Counted from the first letter of the stretch, positions 8,572 through 17,315 are shown. The stretch: DNA of 64,000 nt from Clostridium sp031626875 (GCF_031626875.1 NZ_JANDMF010000017.1:1-64000), one strand, 5' to 3'. Numbers and translations are program-made. Notes: generated from the letters alone by a model not told the origin.

Positions 8572-9900
8572 TTAATTTAAAATATCTTGTGGGATATTTA
8601 TCCCTTTCTCCTTAAGTTTTTGTACAAATTTAGGCATTATTCCTGTGGAAACAAACTCTCCTTTTACCTTTCCTTTGTTATCAACACCTTTTTGTTCAAA
8701 TTTAAATATATCCTGAAGGATAATCACATCTCCTTCCATACCTTGCACCTCTGTTATATGAGTAATTTTTCTGCTTCCATCCATAAGTCGTGATTGTTGA
8801 ACAATTATATCAATAGCTGAAGCCACTTGATCCCTGATTGCTTTAATAGGGAGATTCATACCTGACATAAGTACCATGGTTTCAATTCTTGATAACATAT
8901 CTCTTGGTGAATTAGCATGACCTGTTGTTAGAGAACCATCATGTCCAGTATTCATAGCTTGAAGCATGTCCAAAGCTTCACCTGAACGAACTTCCCCTAC
9001 AATAATTCTATCTGGACGCATTCTTAAACTGTTTTTAACTAAATCTCTTATAGTTACTTCCCCTTTTCCTTCTACATTGGCTGGTCTTGTTTCAAGTCTT
9101 ACCACATGTTCTTGAGACAATTGAAGTTCTGCTGCATCTTCAATGGTTACTATCCGTTCATCTTCAGGTATAAAAGAAGAAAGAACATTTAATGTAGTGG
9201 TTTTTCCACTTCCTGTTCCACCTGAGACAACTATATTTAATCTTCCCTCTACACAATACTTTATAATTTCAGCCATCTTTGAAGTCATTGTTCCAAATCC
9301 AACTAAATCTTCTACCTTAAATGGATCTTCTGCAAATTTTCTAATAGTTATTGAAGGTCCGTCTATAGCTAATGGAGATATTACAGCATTAACTCTAGAA
9401 CCATTAGGCAATCTGGCATCTACCATTGGTGAACTCTCATCTATTCTTCTCCCAATTGGTGCTACAATCTTTTTAATAACATGAAGTACATGATTATCAT
9501 TTTTAAACTTAGCATCTGTAAGAACTAATTTCCCATTTTTCTCAATATACACATGATCTGCACCATTAACCATAATTTCAGTCACATTATTATCTAAAAG
9601 CAATCCTGTAATTGGGCCAAATCCTATAATCTCATCTAACAGCTCTTCTTTAATTTTTTTCTTATCATTGTTAGTCATATTTAATGATTCTTTCTCAATA
9701 TTATTACTAACAATATAATCAATCTTTTGTTTCAAATCATCATTATGCTCAGAAATTTCATTAAAATCTATATCCAGTTCCTCAATTACTTTATTTTGAA
9801 TTCTCATCTTCAATTCATAATATGGATCCACTTCTTTTTCATTAGGTTTATTAGTTTTTTTATCTACATTTATTTCTTCTAATCTTTTTATTAGAGACAT
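8572..9900 (-). CDS. cpaF: Tad pilus assembly ATPase CpaF/TadA
   Basis: A secretion ATPase of about 442 residues that powers Flp pilus assembly from the cytoplasm. Seen: N-terminal helical domain, VTEIMVNGADHVYIE, then Walker A GGTGSGKTT, the Asp box IVTIEDAAEL, Walker B RMRPDRIIVGEVR and a His box GHDGSLTTGHANS. All catalytic elements are intact. Start choice: an in-frame ATG at 9933 exists, but AGGAGGGAGGG precedes the ATG at 9900, which also avoids overlap with the TadZ gene ending at 9912. It sits between TadZ/CpaE and TadB as in other Tad loci. Confidence 0.95.
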   Translation of the reverse strand: MSLIKRLEEINVDKKTNKPNEKEVDPYYELKMRIQNKVIEELDIDFNEISEHNDDLKQKIDYIVSNNIEKESLNMTNNDKKKIKEELLDEIIGFGPITGLLLDNNVTEIMVNGADHVYIEKNGKLVLTDAKFKNDNHVLHVIKKIVAPIGRRIDESSPMVDARLPNGSRVNAVISPLAIDGPSITIRKFAEDPFKVEDLVGFGTMTSKMAEIIKYCVEGRLNIVVSGGTGSGKTTTLNVLSSFIPEDERIVTIEDAAELQLSQEHVVRLETRPANVEGKGEVTIRDLVKNSLRMRPDRIIVGEVRSGEALDMLQAMNTGHDGSLTTGHANSPRDMLSRIETMVLMSGMNLPIKAIRDQVASAIDIIVQQSRLMDGSRKITHITEVQGMEGDVIILQDIFKFEQKGVDNKGKVKGEFVSTGIMPKFVQKLKEKGINIPQDILN

Positions 9901-9911
9901 ATCCCTCCCTC

Positions 9912-11063
9912 CTATCCAATCAAATCTTTGCACATATTATCTATTGCTTTTCCTATTTTTAACTTATAATATTTGTTTGTATCACATAAAGGCAAACCTT
10001 TATTTACTGAAATAGCAACATTCTTTTCTTCATCTGGTATGAAAGCAAAGACACCACCTTTAAATGCTTCTTCTACTTCTTTCTTGCTTATTCCATAGTT
10101 TGTGTTAAATCTATTTATAACAAGCTTAACCTTGTCTTTGTCATATTCAAGAGAATCCATAACCCCAAGTCCTAATTTTGTATTTTTTAGAGCTACGATT
10201 TCCATAGTTGATATCATAAGTATATTTTGTGCTATATCTAAAATATAAAGTGTATTATCATTAAAATTAATGCCTGTATCCACAATTACTACATCATATT
10301 GATTTTTAGCTAAATTCATTATATTTTCAATAGCTTCCTTTGTTATATACTCTGCTGACTCTGGTTTTCCTGGAGCAAAGAGTATATCAAAATTCTCATT
10401 ATATTTGTATAAATAAGGTTTCATATTTTCATAAGAATCTATTTGCCCATCCTCCACTGCATGAAGAATAGTCTTCTGATTATATTGATTTACTAATATA
10501 GAGATATCGCCAAACTGCAAATCCATATCTATAAGAAGTACTTTTTTGTCATATTCTTTACTTAAAACTATAGCTGTATTAAGTGATAAAACAGACTTAC
10601 CTACACCACCTTTTGAACTAAAGAAGGCTATAACCTTTGTATCTCTCATAACATCTAAATTATGTGTAAATTTCACTTGCCTTTCTTTATATTTTTCATA
10701 AGTTGTTATTATAGTATTAATTAAAACATCGTGATCAAATGGCTTTATTATATATTCCTTAGCTCCATGAAACATTGCTTTTTTTAAATATTCATTTTCA
10801 GCCTGGACTGACATAATTATAACCATTACAGAAGGATACTCCATTGTTATCTTCTCTGTTGCTTCTAAGCCATTTAATATAGGCATATTTATATCCATTA
10901 AAACTACATCTGGCTTTACATTTGGTATAAGCTTAAGTACTTCTTCCCCATTACCTGCCTCTCCAACAACTTCAAAGGTCTCCTTATCCAAGCTTAATAT
11001 TTTTTTTATTACATTTATAGTTTCTTTAATATCATCTGCAATTAATATTCTAATTTTATTCAT
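9912..11063 (-). CDS. TadZ/CpaE: receiver domain fused to a ParA-type ATPase
   Basis: A 383-residue polar-localisation factor for the pilus machine. Residues 1-125 form a response-regulator receiver with an intact acidic pair (D10, D11), phosphoacceptor D57 in VVLMDINMP and a conserved KPF lysine. Residues ~143-383 are a deviant Walker A ATPase (SSKGGVGKS, K151 and K156) followed by DMDLQFGD and VIVDTG. Many CpaE/TadZ proteins have a degenerate receiver, so the complete pocket is notable and suggests control by phosphorylation. The DegS-like kinase lies upstream in the same gene row, but pairing is inference. Placed between CpaB and CpaF, as usual. Confidence 0.92.
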   Translation of the reverse strand: MNKIRILIADDIKETINVIKKILSLDKETFEVVGEAGNGEEVLKLIPNVKPDVVLMDINMPILNGLEATEKITMEYPSVMVIIMSVQAENEYLKKAMFHGAKEYIIKPFDHDVLINTIITTYEKYKERQVKFTHNLDVMRDTKVIAFFSSKGGVGKSVLSLNTAIVLSKEYDKKVLLIDMDLQFGDISILVNQYNQKTILHAVEDGQIDSYENMKPYLYKYNENFDILFAPGKPESAEYITKEAIENIMNLAKNQYDVVIVDTGINFNDNTLYILDIAQNILMISTMEIVALKNTKLGLGVMDSLEYDKDKVKLVINRFNTNYGISKKEVEEAFKGGVFAFIPDEEKNVAISVNKGLPLCDTNKYYKLKIGKAIDNMCKDLIG

Positions 11064-11081
11064 TGTTTCACTTCCCTATGG

Positions 11082-12044
11082 TCACAGTGTTGGAATTTTA
11101 ATTACTTCTCCAATTAATATCAAATTCTCATTCTCTATATTGTTTGCTTCCTTTAAAATTGTATACTTATTTTTATCTCCATAAAATTCTTCACTAATAC
11201 TTTTCAATGTATCTTTAGCTTTTATTGTATAATTAATGTACTTTTCACCCTTTATATTAATTGAATCATTTTCCTTATTAAAAGGTATCCCATTACTAGT
11301 ATTAACACTTACAGATAAATCTTCTCTTGTAACTCCATTTGTTTCAGTAATATTTTTATCTTCCAATGCTCTAAGTGCTAATTTAATACTTCCTATACTT
11401 TGAGCAAGAACTAATTTTTCTATTTCTGACGTTGGAACTGATAAAGTTACTAAAAAATTTGTTAATGTTTTTTCTTTTACTTCCTCTTTATTATTTACTT
11501 TTTCCTCTCTATTAATCTGTTTATCAACTGCTATAAGTTCAATATTTTGCATTATAATCTTTGCTTTATCTGAACTTATTATCTTTGCGCCATCTTTTCT
11601 TTCAGCTATATAAGAAATTATGTCAACATAATCTCCTGGTTTTAACAAATCTGAAACTCCAGAATCACCTGTAACACTAATAGAAATTGCTCTATGATTA
11701 TTATCTATATTTAAGCTAAGTTCATCTCCACCATTCTCTAGAAGTTTGTCAACATGAAAACCTTCATCTTTTAAAACATTTTCCTTGGTATACTTCCCAA
11801 TAATCTCTGAAGAATCCTTAATATAATTGCTAAATATAGAATCATCTGTTACTTGTACCTCTTTAATCATTTTCTTATCTATACGAGTTCTTGCAGGTAT
11901 ATTTTCAACTGCTACAATTATATTTGATTTTTTAGCTACTTCAACTGATGATTTCAAAGATTTTAAATATGAAAAAACTGTTACTGAAGCAATTAATGCT
12001 AAAATTAAAGATAATAATATTAATTTTTGTCCCATACTTTTCAT
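11082..12044 (-). CDS. cpaB: Flp pilus assembly protein CpaB/RcpC with a C-terminal LysM domain
   Basis: About 320 residues, exported. Seen: N-terminal membrane helix (KLILLSLILALIASVTVFSY), a SAF domain (IIVAVENIPARTRIDKKMI), an RcpC/CpaB domain (AISISVTGDSGVSDLLKPGD, YVDIIS), and a ~48-residue tail starting YINYTIKAKDTLKSISEEFYG and ending IKIPTL that has the LysM pattern. LysM binds peptidoglycan, so this CpaB may tether the pilus base to the wall, which makes sense in a Gram-positive lacking a secretin. Start choice: ATG at 12044 follows AAAGGTGGTGG. The in-frame codon at 12095 would overlap TadG. Confidence 0.88.
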   Translation of the reverse strand: MKSMGQKLILLSLILALIASVTVFSYLKSLKSSVEVAKKSNIIVAVENIPARTRIDKKMIKEVQVTDDSIFSNYIKDSSEIIGKYTKENVLKDEGFHVDKLLENGGDELSLNIDNNHRAISISVTGDSGVSDLLKPGDYVDIISYIAERKDGAKIISSDKAKIIMQNIELIAVDKQINREEKVNNKEEVKEKTLTNFLVTLSVPTSEIEKLVLAQSIGSIKLALRALEDKNITETNGVTREDLSVSVNTSNGIPFNKENDSINIKGEKYINYTIKAKDTLKSISEEFYGDKNKYTILKEANNIENENLILIGEVIKIPTL

Positions 12045-12057
12045 TGTCCCACCACCT

Positions 12058-12951
12058 TTATTTTGACAACTTTGCACCATATGCACCTGTGTCATTTAAG
12101 TTCTCATCAACAGTTCCATTTAACACAAACTTAGTAAATCGTCCACTAATCTCTATCTTCCCAGATCTTTGAGTTACATCCTCTACATAAAAAACGGCAA
12201 AACCTACTACTAACACTGATTTTTGTCCATTTACATTTAATGAATCTATTAAAGGTATTGTCCATAACCTTATTGAGTCCCTTGGGAAATTCTCAAAAGT
12301 ACTATGTTCAGCACTAATATAATTTTTTATATCATTAGAAGTTCCTGCTATATTACCTGTTTCAGTATTTATATAATCGCCTACTGATATCCTTCCGCTA
12401 TATCCATATAATGCATTTCCTCTAAAAACATTTGCACCACTTCCACCAAGTGCAACTGCACCATAGTTCCCATTATATCCATCTCCTGCCCCTTGTTTAA
12501 GAGTTACTAATTGTCCATAAGAAAAATTGTATTTCTCAACAGCAAATGGCTTTACTCCTCCATTTATTGATTTTATAGGTGCAATTATTGCTTTTGTCTT
12601 AGCCTGTACATTACTACTATTTATACCTATTATTTGTGCTAATAAGTGATCAACTTTTTTTCCTCCGTCTATTTGAATACTTTTACTATCTGTCCCAATA
12701 ATTATGTTAGTCTGATTTGAATTTGTACTATTTTTTTCAAGATAATCTATGGCTACATTTTTGGCTTTTGTATCATCTCCAGGTAATTCAAGTGTTGCTG
12801 CTAAAGCTGCTGAATCAATTGCATTTGATAATTTTATTTTTTCTACATAAATCATTCCTATATCAATTACGTAAGATGAAAAACCTAATAAAACAGTGAT
12901 TAATATACATAAAATAATTGCAGCATTTCCTTTATTATTCAATCTATTCAT
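12058..12951 (-). CDS. TadG-like pilus-associated membrane protein
   Basis: A 297-residue protein with the TadE/TadG-like N-terminus (NNKGNAAIILCILITVLLGF), one membrane helix, and DIGMIYVEKIKLSNAIDSAALAA, a motif common to Flp-assembly TadG proteins. The rest is an exported beta-rich, Gly/Ser/Asn-rich domain of unknown fold. TadE/F/G are pseudopilins or minor pilins processed by the dedicated prepilin peptidase. It lies 11 bases after the TadE gene and 13 before the chosen CpaB start. Confidence 0.85.
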   Translation of the reverse strand: MNRLNNKGNAAIILCILITVLLGFSSYVIDIGMIYVEKIKLSNAIDSAALAATLELPGDDTKAKNVAIDYLEKNSTNSNQTNIIIGTDSKSIQIDGGKKVDHLLAQIIGINSSNVQAKTKAIIAPIKSINGGVKPFAVEKYNFSYGQLVTLKQGAGDGYNGNYGAVALGGSGANVFRGNALYGYSGRISVGDYINTETGNIAGTSNDIKNYISAEHSTFENFPRDSIRLWTIPLIDSLNVNGQKSVLVVGFAVFYVEDVTQRSGKIEISGRFTKFVLNGTVDENLNDTGAYGAKLSK

Positions 12952-12962
12952 ATTTTAATTCC

Positions 12963-13352
12963 TCACTCAATTCTCATTGATGTTTGGCCATTTAATACTA
13001 TTACATTATTAAAAAGACTACTTATAATTGGAACAGTAAGTTCATAGTTATAAGTTATTTTCACAACAAGGGTGTCCCCAGATTTTCTACTATTCTCGGT
13101 AGGATTTATAGTTATTACAATATTTTGAGGATCTAGGCTGGGAGACATAGCTATAATCATATTTTTAATTTCAAAATCTGATTTTCCTACAATCCCTGCT
13201 CTTGCCCCTTCTCTTGTAGCATTTTCAATAGCAAGATAAGAATTTAACATCATTCCAAACTGTAATATCCCCATTACTAAAATAAGAAGTATTGGAAGAA
13301 TTATTGCAAATTCAACTAAAGCTTGACCATTTTGATTTTTTAAACTCTTCAT
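12963..13352 (-). CDS. TadE-like pseudopilin
   Basis: About 129 residues. Seen: QNGQALVEFAIILPILLILV, the classic TadE segment in which the peptidase cuts after the Gly and Glu lies at +5. A hydrophobic helix follows, then YLAIENATREGARAG and a beta-rich tail. Start choice: ATG at 13352 after GGGAAGTGG; a GTG nine bases upstream is an alternative. First gene after the pilin and its hairpin. Confidence 0.88.
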   Translation of the reverse strand: MKSLKNQNGQALVEFAIILPILLILVMGILQFGMMLNSYLAIENATREGARAGIVGKSDFEIKNMIIAMSPSLDPQNIVITINPTENSRKSGDTLVVKITYNYELTVPIISSLFNNVIVLNGQTSMRIE

Positions 13353-13396
13353 CGTAACCACTTCCCTTTAATTAGTAATTGAATTCTCTACTTATA

Positions 13397-13437
13397 TGAA
13401 AAAACACTAATTCCCCTTTTGAAATTAGTGTTCTTTC
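13397..13437 (-). terminator. Hairpin between pilin gene and the rest of the Tad operon
   Basis: AACACTAATT (13403-13412) pairs with AATTAGTGTT (13423-13432), and the minus-strand stem ends in GTTTTTTC. Its place, between flp and TadE with no new strong promoter seen, suggests a leaky terminator that keeps pilin message above machine message. Confidence 0.7.
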
Positions 13438-13467
13438 AGAAAAACTTTAGGAGAACTTTTTCTATTA

Positions 13468-13644
13468 TTAGTTAAGTGCATCTATTATTTCTTGGAATTT
13501 TGCTGATATTGCTGGTCCAAGTAGCACTAATACTGCAATTACTACTATTGCTACTAGCCCTATAATTAATGCATACTCTACCATACCTTGTCCTTTTTCC
13601 TCTTTTAATTTTCCTAAAATGTACCCTTTAAATATTTGTAACAT
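13468..13644 (-). CDS. flp: Flp major pilin
   Basis: A 58-residue structural pilin. Seen: a short basic leader (MLQIFKGYILGKLKEEKG), then QGMVEYALIIGLVAIVVIAV, giving the G/xxxxEY class cleavage site (Glu +5, Tyr +6), a single hydrophobic helix and the short tail KFQEIIDALN. It starts with ATG after GGAGGAA. The leader should be removed by the prepilin peptidase at 15657-16253. It is the first structural gene after the regulator and is preceded by its own promoter and palindromes, and followed by a hairpin. Confidence 0.93.
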   Translation of the reverse strand: MLQIFKGYILGKLKEEKGQGMVEYALIIGLVAIVVIAVLVLLGPAISAKFQEIIDALN

Positions 13645-13690
13645 TGTTTGTTCCTCCTCTTTGGTTTAATTTTGTTTTCTTATTGATTTA

Positions 13691-13720
13691 ATTATAGTCC
13701 CATCCAAGTTAGTTTGGCAG
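13691..13720 (-). promoter_or_regulatory. flp promoter
   Basis: On the minus strand TATAAT occupies 13696-13691 and a weak -35, CTGCCA, occupies 13720-13715 with an 18-bp spacer. The poor -35 directly abuts the third palindrome copy, as expected for an activator-dependent promoter. Confidence 0.6.
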
Positions 13721-13780
13721 ATTACAAATGTCCCATTATATAGGGACAAATGCCCTCAAAAAAATAGGGACAAATGTCCC
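13721..13780 (-). repeat. Three copies of GGGACAAATGTCCC before the flp promoter
   Basis: Plus-strand copies at 13767-13780 (perfect palindrome), 13743-13756 (GGGACAAATGCCCT) and 13721-13734 (ATTACAAATGTCCC, half degenerate) are spaced 24 and 22 bp, about two helical turns. The first copy is followed on the minus strand by seven T residues, so it could also be the terminator of the LuxR-type regulator gene. The other two lack a T-run and look like operators. The adjacent regulator is the obvious candidate ligand. Confidence 0.75.
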
Positions 13781-13794
13781 TACTAAACTTAAGA

Positions 13795-14463
13795 CTAATA
13801 TTTATTTATATAGTACTCATCAATATTATTTTCTATTGCAAAAATCGTAGCATGAACTCTATCTTCTACATCTATCTTTCTAAATAGATTTGTAGCATAA
13901 TTTCTAACTGTTTTTTCTGAAAGATACAATTGCTCTCCAATTTCCTTGTTACTAAGCCCTTTTGATATTTTAATTAGTACCTCAACCTCTCTCTTTGAAA
14001 GCAACTCTAAAAGGTTAGATTCTTTCTTAGGCTTAATTTTTATACCTGAAAAAAGTAATGAAACTAAGGATTTATCAATATATTTTTCACCATTATGTAC
14101 TAATCTAACTGCATTTGCGATCTCTGTTCCTACTGAATCTTTAAGCATATAACCATCTGCCCCAATATTTATTGCTTTATTTATAGTCTTTATATCATCT
14201 TCAATAGTAAACATTATAACTTTAATTTTATCTCCATTTTCTTTTATATTTGCAAGAACTTCAATTCCATTCATAATAGGCATATTACAATCTAACAATG
14301 CAATATCTAATTCATTCTCATTCAAAAGTTTTAAGGCATCCTTACCATTTGCTGCCTCTACAACAATCTCCATATCCTCTTCAAAACCTATAATTCGCTT
14401 TAAGCCTTGTCTTATTATATCTTGATCATCAGCGATTAATATCCTAATTACCTTGCTTTTCAT
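13795..14463 (-). CDS. LuxR/NarL-family response regulator (DegU-like)
   Basis: A 222-residue regulator. Seen: receiver with acidic pair D12/D13, phosphoacceptor D58 (IALLDCNMP) and a switch region, then a GerE-type helix-turn-helix near 155-215 (LSKREVEVLIKISKGLSNKEIGEQLYLSEKTVRNY). It overlaps the 3' end of the DegS-like kinase gene by 20 bases, so the two are a cognate pair. Located immediately before the flp palindromes; I infer it controls pilus expression. Confidence 0.92.
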   Translation of the reverse strand: MKSKVIRILIADDQDIIRQGLKRIIGFEEDMEIVVEAANGKDALKLLNENELDIALLDCNMPIMNGIEVLANIKENGDKIKVIMFTIEDDIKTINKAINIGADGYMLKDSVGTEIANAVRLVHNGEKYIDKSLVSLLFSGIKIKPKKESNLLELLSKREVEVLIKISKGLSNKEIGEQLYLSEKTVRNYATNLFRKIDVEDRVHATIFAIENNIDEYYINKY

Positions 14464-15634
14464 CCTTAATCACCTCTCTGTTAATTGGAAGCTTAACTTT
14501 GTAAGTTGTCCCTACTCCCTTAGAGGATTCTATTTCAACTTTTCCCTGAAGCTGATTCACCCTATCAAAAATTCCAATAAGCCCATACGAAGTCCCACTA
14601 ATTTTTACTCTATTTAAAGTTTCTTCTACATCAAATCCAATGCCATCATCAGTTATAATTAATATTAAATATTTTGTTCCAAAATCCATCTTTACATTTG
14701 CATGCTTTGCCTCAGAATGTTTCCTAATATTATTAAATATTTCTTGAATGATTCTATATACAGCAACTTGAATAATTGGTTCTATTTCTGTTTCCGTTTG
14801 AATTGGTTTTAATTTTATATTTATATCAATGTTAGATTCCCTTGAAATAATATTTAATGTTTGGTGTATAGTTTCACTAAGTCCTAAATCATCTAAAGAC
14901 ATTGGCCTTAAATCAAATATAATTCCTCTTACTTCCTTTAAGGCTACCTTAACACTTTCCTTTAAATCTGCTAATTCTTTAAGTCCTTCTTCCATATTCT
15001 TTTGAATAACAACCTTACAAATATCAACCTTCATAACTACGTTAGACATATGTTGTGCAGGTCCATCATGAATATCTCTTGCGATTCTCTTTCTTTCATT
15101 TTCTTGAGCTTCTAAAATTTTTATACCAATAAACATTTCTGAATTTTTATCTACTCCATCTAAAGCAGAGACAATATCTCCCTCTAAATAGCTCATAGCA
15201 ACACTTATTTGATTAACTAACTTTTCACCTGATTCAATATTCATCATAGTTTTCTTTAGTGATATTTCTAGATTAGTTCTTCTTTCTCTTAATGTTTTTT
15301 CTTCATTTTTCTTTGCAGAAAATTTAACTTTTATATCAGATGCTTTTTCATAAGCCTCTTTAATATCATATTCATTATACTTTTTGAAATTTGCTGAAAC
15401 TTCAGCCAATCTTTTTCTACTAGACTTATCTTTCTTTTCAAGTTCATCAACTTCATATATAATCCTAGCTATATCATCCCTAATTTTCTTTAATTCATGT
15501 TTCAAATTTTCCTGATCAGTTCTTATGTTATCTACAATATTAAATATTTGATCTTTGCAAGAACTTATTTCTACCATTATATTTTTAATTATCTTATTGA
15601 TAGCATTAACATCTAGGTCCATATTATTCATCAT
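14444..15634 (-). CDS. DegS-like cytoplasmic sensor histidine kinase
   Basis: A 396-residue kinase. The first ~165 residues are a coiled-coil DegS-type sensor without membrane helices. Then comes HisKA_3 with the phosphoacceptor H189 in RDIHDGPAQHMSNV, very like DegS, and a HATPase_c domain with DDGIGFD and YGLIGIFDRV. No input ligand domain is visible, so the signal is intracellular or via a partner protein. Partner of the LuxR-type regulator that follows. The gene sits inside the Tad row after the prepilin peptidase. Confidence 0.92.
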   Translation of the reverse strand: MMNNMDLDVNAINKIIKNIMVEISSCKDQIFNIVDNIRTDQENLKHELKKIRDDIARIIYEVDELEKKDKSSRKRLAEVSANFKKYNEYDIKEAYEKASDIKVKFSAKKNEEKTLRERRTNLEISLKKTMMNIESGEKLVNQISVAMSYLEGDIVSALDGVDKNSEMFIGIKILEAQENERKRIARDIHDGPAQHMSNVVMKVDICKVVIQKNMEEGLKELADLKESVKVALKEVRGIIFDLRPMSLDDLGLSETIHQTLNIISRESNIDINIKLKPIQTETEIEPIIQVAVYRIIQEIFNNIRKHSEAKHANVKMDFGTKYLILIITDDGIGFDVEETLNRVKISGTSYGLIGIFDRVNQLQGKVEIESSKGVGTTYKVKLPINREVIKDEKQGN

Positions 15635-15656
15635 GTTTTCACCTTCATTTGTAATT

Positions 15657-16253
15657 TTATATAAAAATCACTAGTGCAAAAAAACTTCCTAGTGATAGAA
15701 ATGGACCAAATGGAATATAATCTTTAATGCTTTTTACCCTGAACAATATTAGAATAATGCTAACAATTGAAGACATAATAAAGGCTAAAAGGAGCGCCCA
15801 TAAAACCCTATTAAACCCCAAAAATGATCCAATGGCAAATATAAGCTTTATGTCTCCACCACCCATTACATTTGGAATAAGAGCTAACATGAACAAGATT
15901 CCTCCACCAGCCAGCATCCCTAATACAGCATCTATAATTGAAGCTTTAACTAGGAATGTAAATATTAATCCACTAATTAAAGTTATAACAACTAAAAAAT
16001 CAGGTATAATTCTATGCCATAGATCAATAAATGAGATTACTATTAAAATTATTGTCATAACTATTGCCTTAGCTAATATAGCAGTAAACCCTAATCGTAA
16101 AAATAGTATTTCAAAAGATGTTGCACAAGTAATCGGTATAAAAATATTTCCAATCTTTTTCTTACTTTTATTTATTTTTGAAGATATGCCATCTGCTACA
16201 AACTTTAATATAATTCCTATGATTAACCCTATAATAAAAATAAATGCATCCAT
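15657..16253 (-). CDS. Prepilin peptidase, TadV/CpaA-like (A24 family)
   Basis: A 198-residue polytopic aspartic protease that cuts the Flp and TadE/G leaders. Seen: catalytic D77 in FIDLWHRIIPD and D134 in the GGGDIK (GxGD) motif, with about six hydrophobic helices. It lacks the cysteine-rich N-methylase domain of type IV pilus PilD, as TadV proteins do. Located 22 bases before the kinase gene on the minus strand. Second gene of the row after the solute-binding protein. Confidence 0.92.
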   Translation of the reverse strand: MDAFIFIIGLIIGIILKFVADGISSKINKSKKKIGNIFIPITCATSFEILFLRLGFTAILAKAIVMTIILIVISFIDLWHRIIPDFLVVITLISGLIFTFLVKASIIDAVLGMLAGGGILFMLALIPNVMGGGDIKLIFAIGSFLGFNRVLWALLLAFIMSSIVSIILILFRVKSIKDYIPFGPFLSLGSFFALVIFI

Positions 16254-16319
16254 AATTTACCTCATAAACAACTTTATATTCATTTGCCTAACTGTTCTTT
16301 CATATCATTATTAAAAATA

Positions 16320-17171
16320 CTATTTTATATAGTGCTCATTTATCCCATATTTAACCATTATGTCATATAAGGTTCCATCATTCTTCATTTCTTGTAATTT
16401 TTCATTTATTGCATCTTTTAAGATAGTATCTTCTTTCTTTAAAGGATATCCAACATCATAAATCAAATCAGGTTTATATTGATTTGCAGATAATAATTTA
16501 AATTTTAACTCTGGATATTTTAAAACAATATTTTGCCCAATTATAGAATCAGTCAAAAAAGCATCTATAACCTTATTATTTAATGCTATCCTTGAAGATT
16601 CTCTATCAAAAAATGTAACATAATCTTTTACCTTACCTTCATTTTTCCATTCCTTAACTAAGGGAGCATATACTTCACCTTGAACAGCTCCAGCAACTAC
16701 ATTCTTTAAATCATCTTTACTATTTATATTTGAATCTTTTCTTGTTAATATACTGCTCCAATCCCTATAAATTGGAATAGTGAAATCTACTAACTGTTTT
16801 CGACTATCTGTTATAAATACTCCATCTATTATTAAATCAATCTCTGGATTCTTATTAAATTCTTCAAATAGATTTCCAAAGTAGGTATATTTTGCCTTTA
16901 CTTCTTTGATACCTAAACGTCTAGCCACTTCTTTTATAATGTTTGCATCAATTCCACTAAATTCACCAGTTCTAGGATTCTTATAGGAATATGGTTCATT
17001 ATTAGATGATAGTATTGTTAATACTCCTTTATTTTTTATTTTTTGTAATCTATCCACTTCTCGTTCTGATATATTATTCTGAGATGATGGTTCTATTGTT
17101 GTACATTGAGCATTAGTTGCAAAAATAAGTATAACAACTAAAATAACCAAAAACTTAAACCGCGTCTTCAC
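16320..17171 (-). CDS. Exported solute-binding protein (SBP_bac_3 type)
   Basis: A 283-residue periplasmic-binding-protein fold for polar amino acids or similar. Seen: signal peptide (FKFLVILVVILIFATNA), then VLTILSSNNEPYSYKNPRTG, SGIDANIIKEVARRLG, IDLIIDGVFITDSRKQLVDF and a C-terminal LQEMKNDGTLYDIMVKYG, all family hallmarks. The Cys after the signal (NAQC) is not a good lipobox, so it may be secreted or signal-anchored. No permease or ATPase lies nearby. Its place at the head of the pilus and DegS/DegU row, 66 bases from the peptidase gene, suggests a sensory rather than transport role. It starts with GTG after GGGAGG. Confidence 0.8.
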   Translation of the reverse strand: MKTRFKFLVILVVILIFATNAQCTTIEPSSQNNISEREVDRLQKIKNKGVLTILSSNNEPYSYKNPRTGEFSGIDANIIKEVARRLGIKEVKAKYTYFGNLFEEFNKNPEIDLIIDGVFITDSRKQLVDFTIPIYRDWSSILTRKDSNINSKDDLKNVVAGAVQGEVYAPLVKEWKNEGKVKDYVTFFDRESSRIALNNKVIDAFLTDSIIGQNIVLKYPELKFKLLSANQYKPDLIYDVGYPLKKEDTILKDAINEKLQEMKNDGTLYDIMVKYGINEHYIK

Positions 17172-17315
17172 TTAGCCAGCCTCCCTATTATAAATAAGTT
17201 TATTAACTTCAAAATTATCAATAGCTAAAAACAAACTATATATATGTTTCCTCTTGCTTTAATTAATTATTCTGTTTAACCTAACTATGTGAAATTCTCC
17301 AGTCTTCTATAAGTA

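Noticed and set aside
17085..17110. Lipobox in the solute-binding protein (NAQC)
   Set aside because: Residues at -3 to -1 (N-A-Q) do not fit the L-(A/S)-(G/A)-C pattern, so I call a signal peptide but not a lipoprotein.
17187..17192. Minus-strand TATAAT just before the solute-binding protein gene
   Set aside because: It overlaps the ribosome site region, so a transcript starting from it would lack the Shine-Dalgarno.
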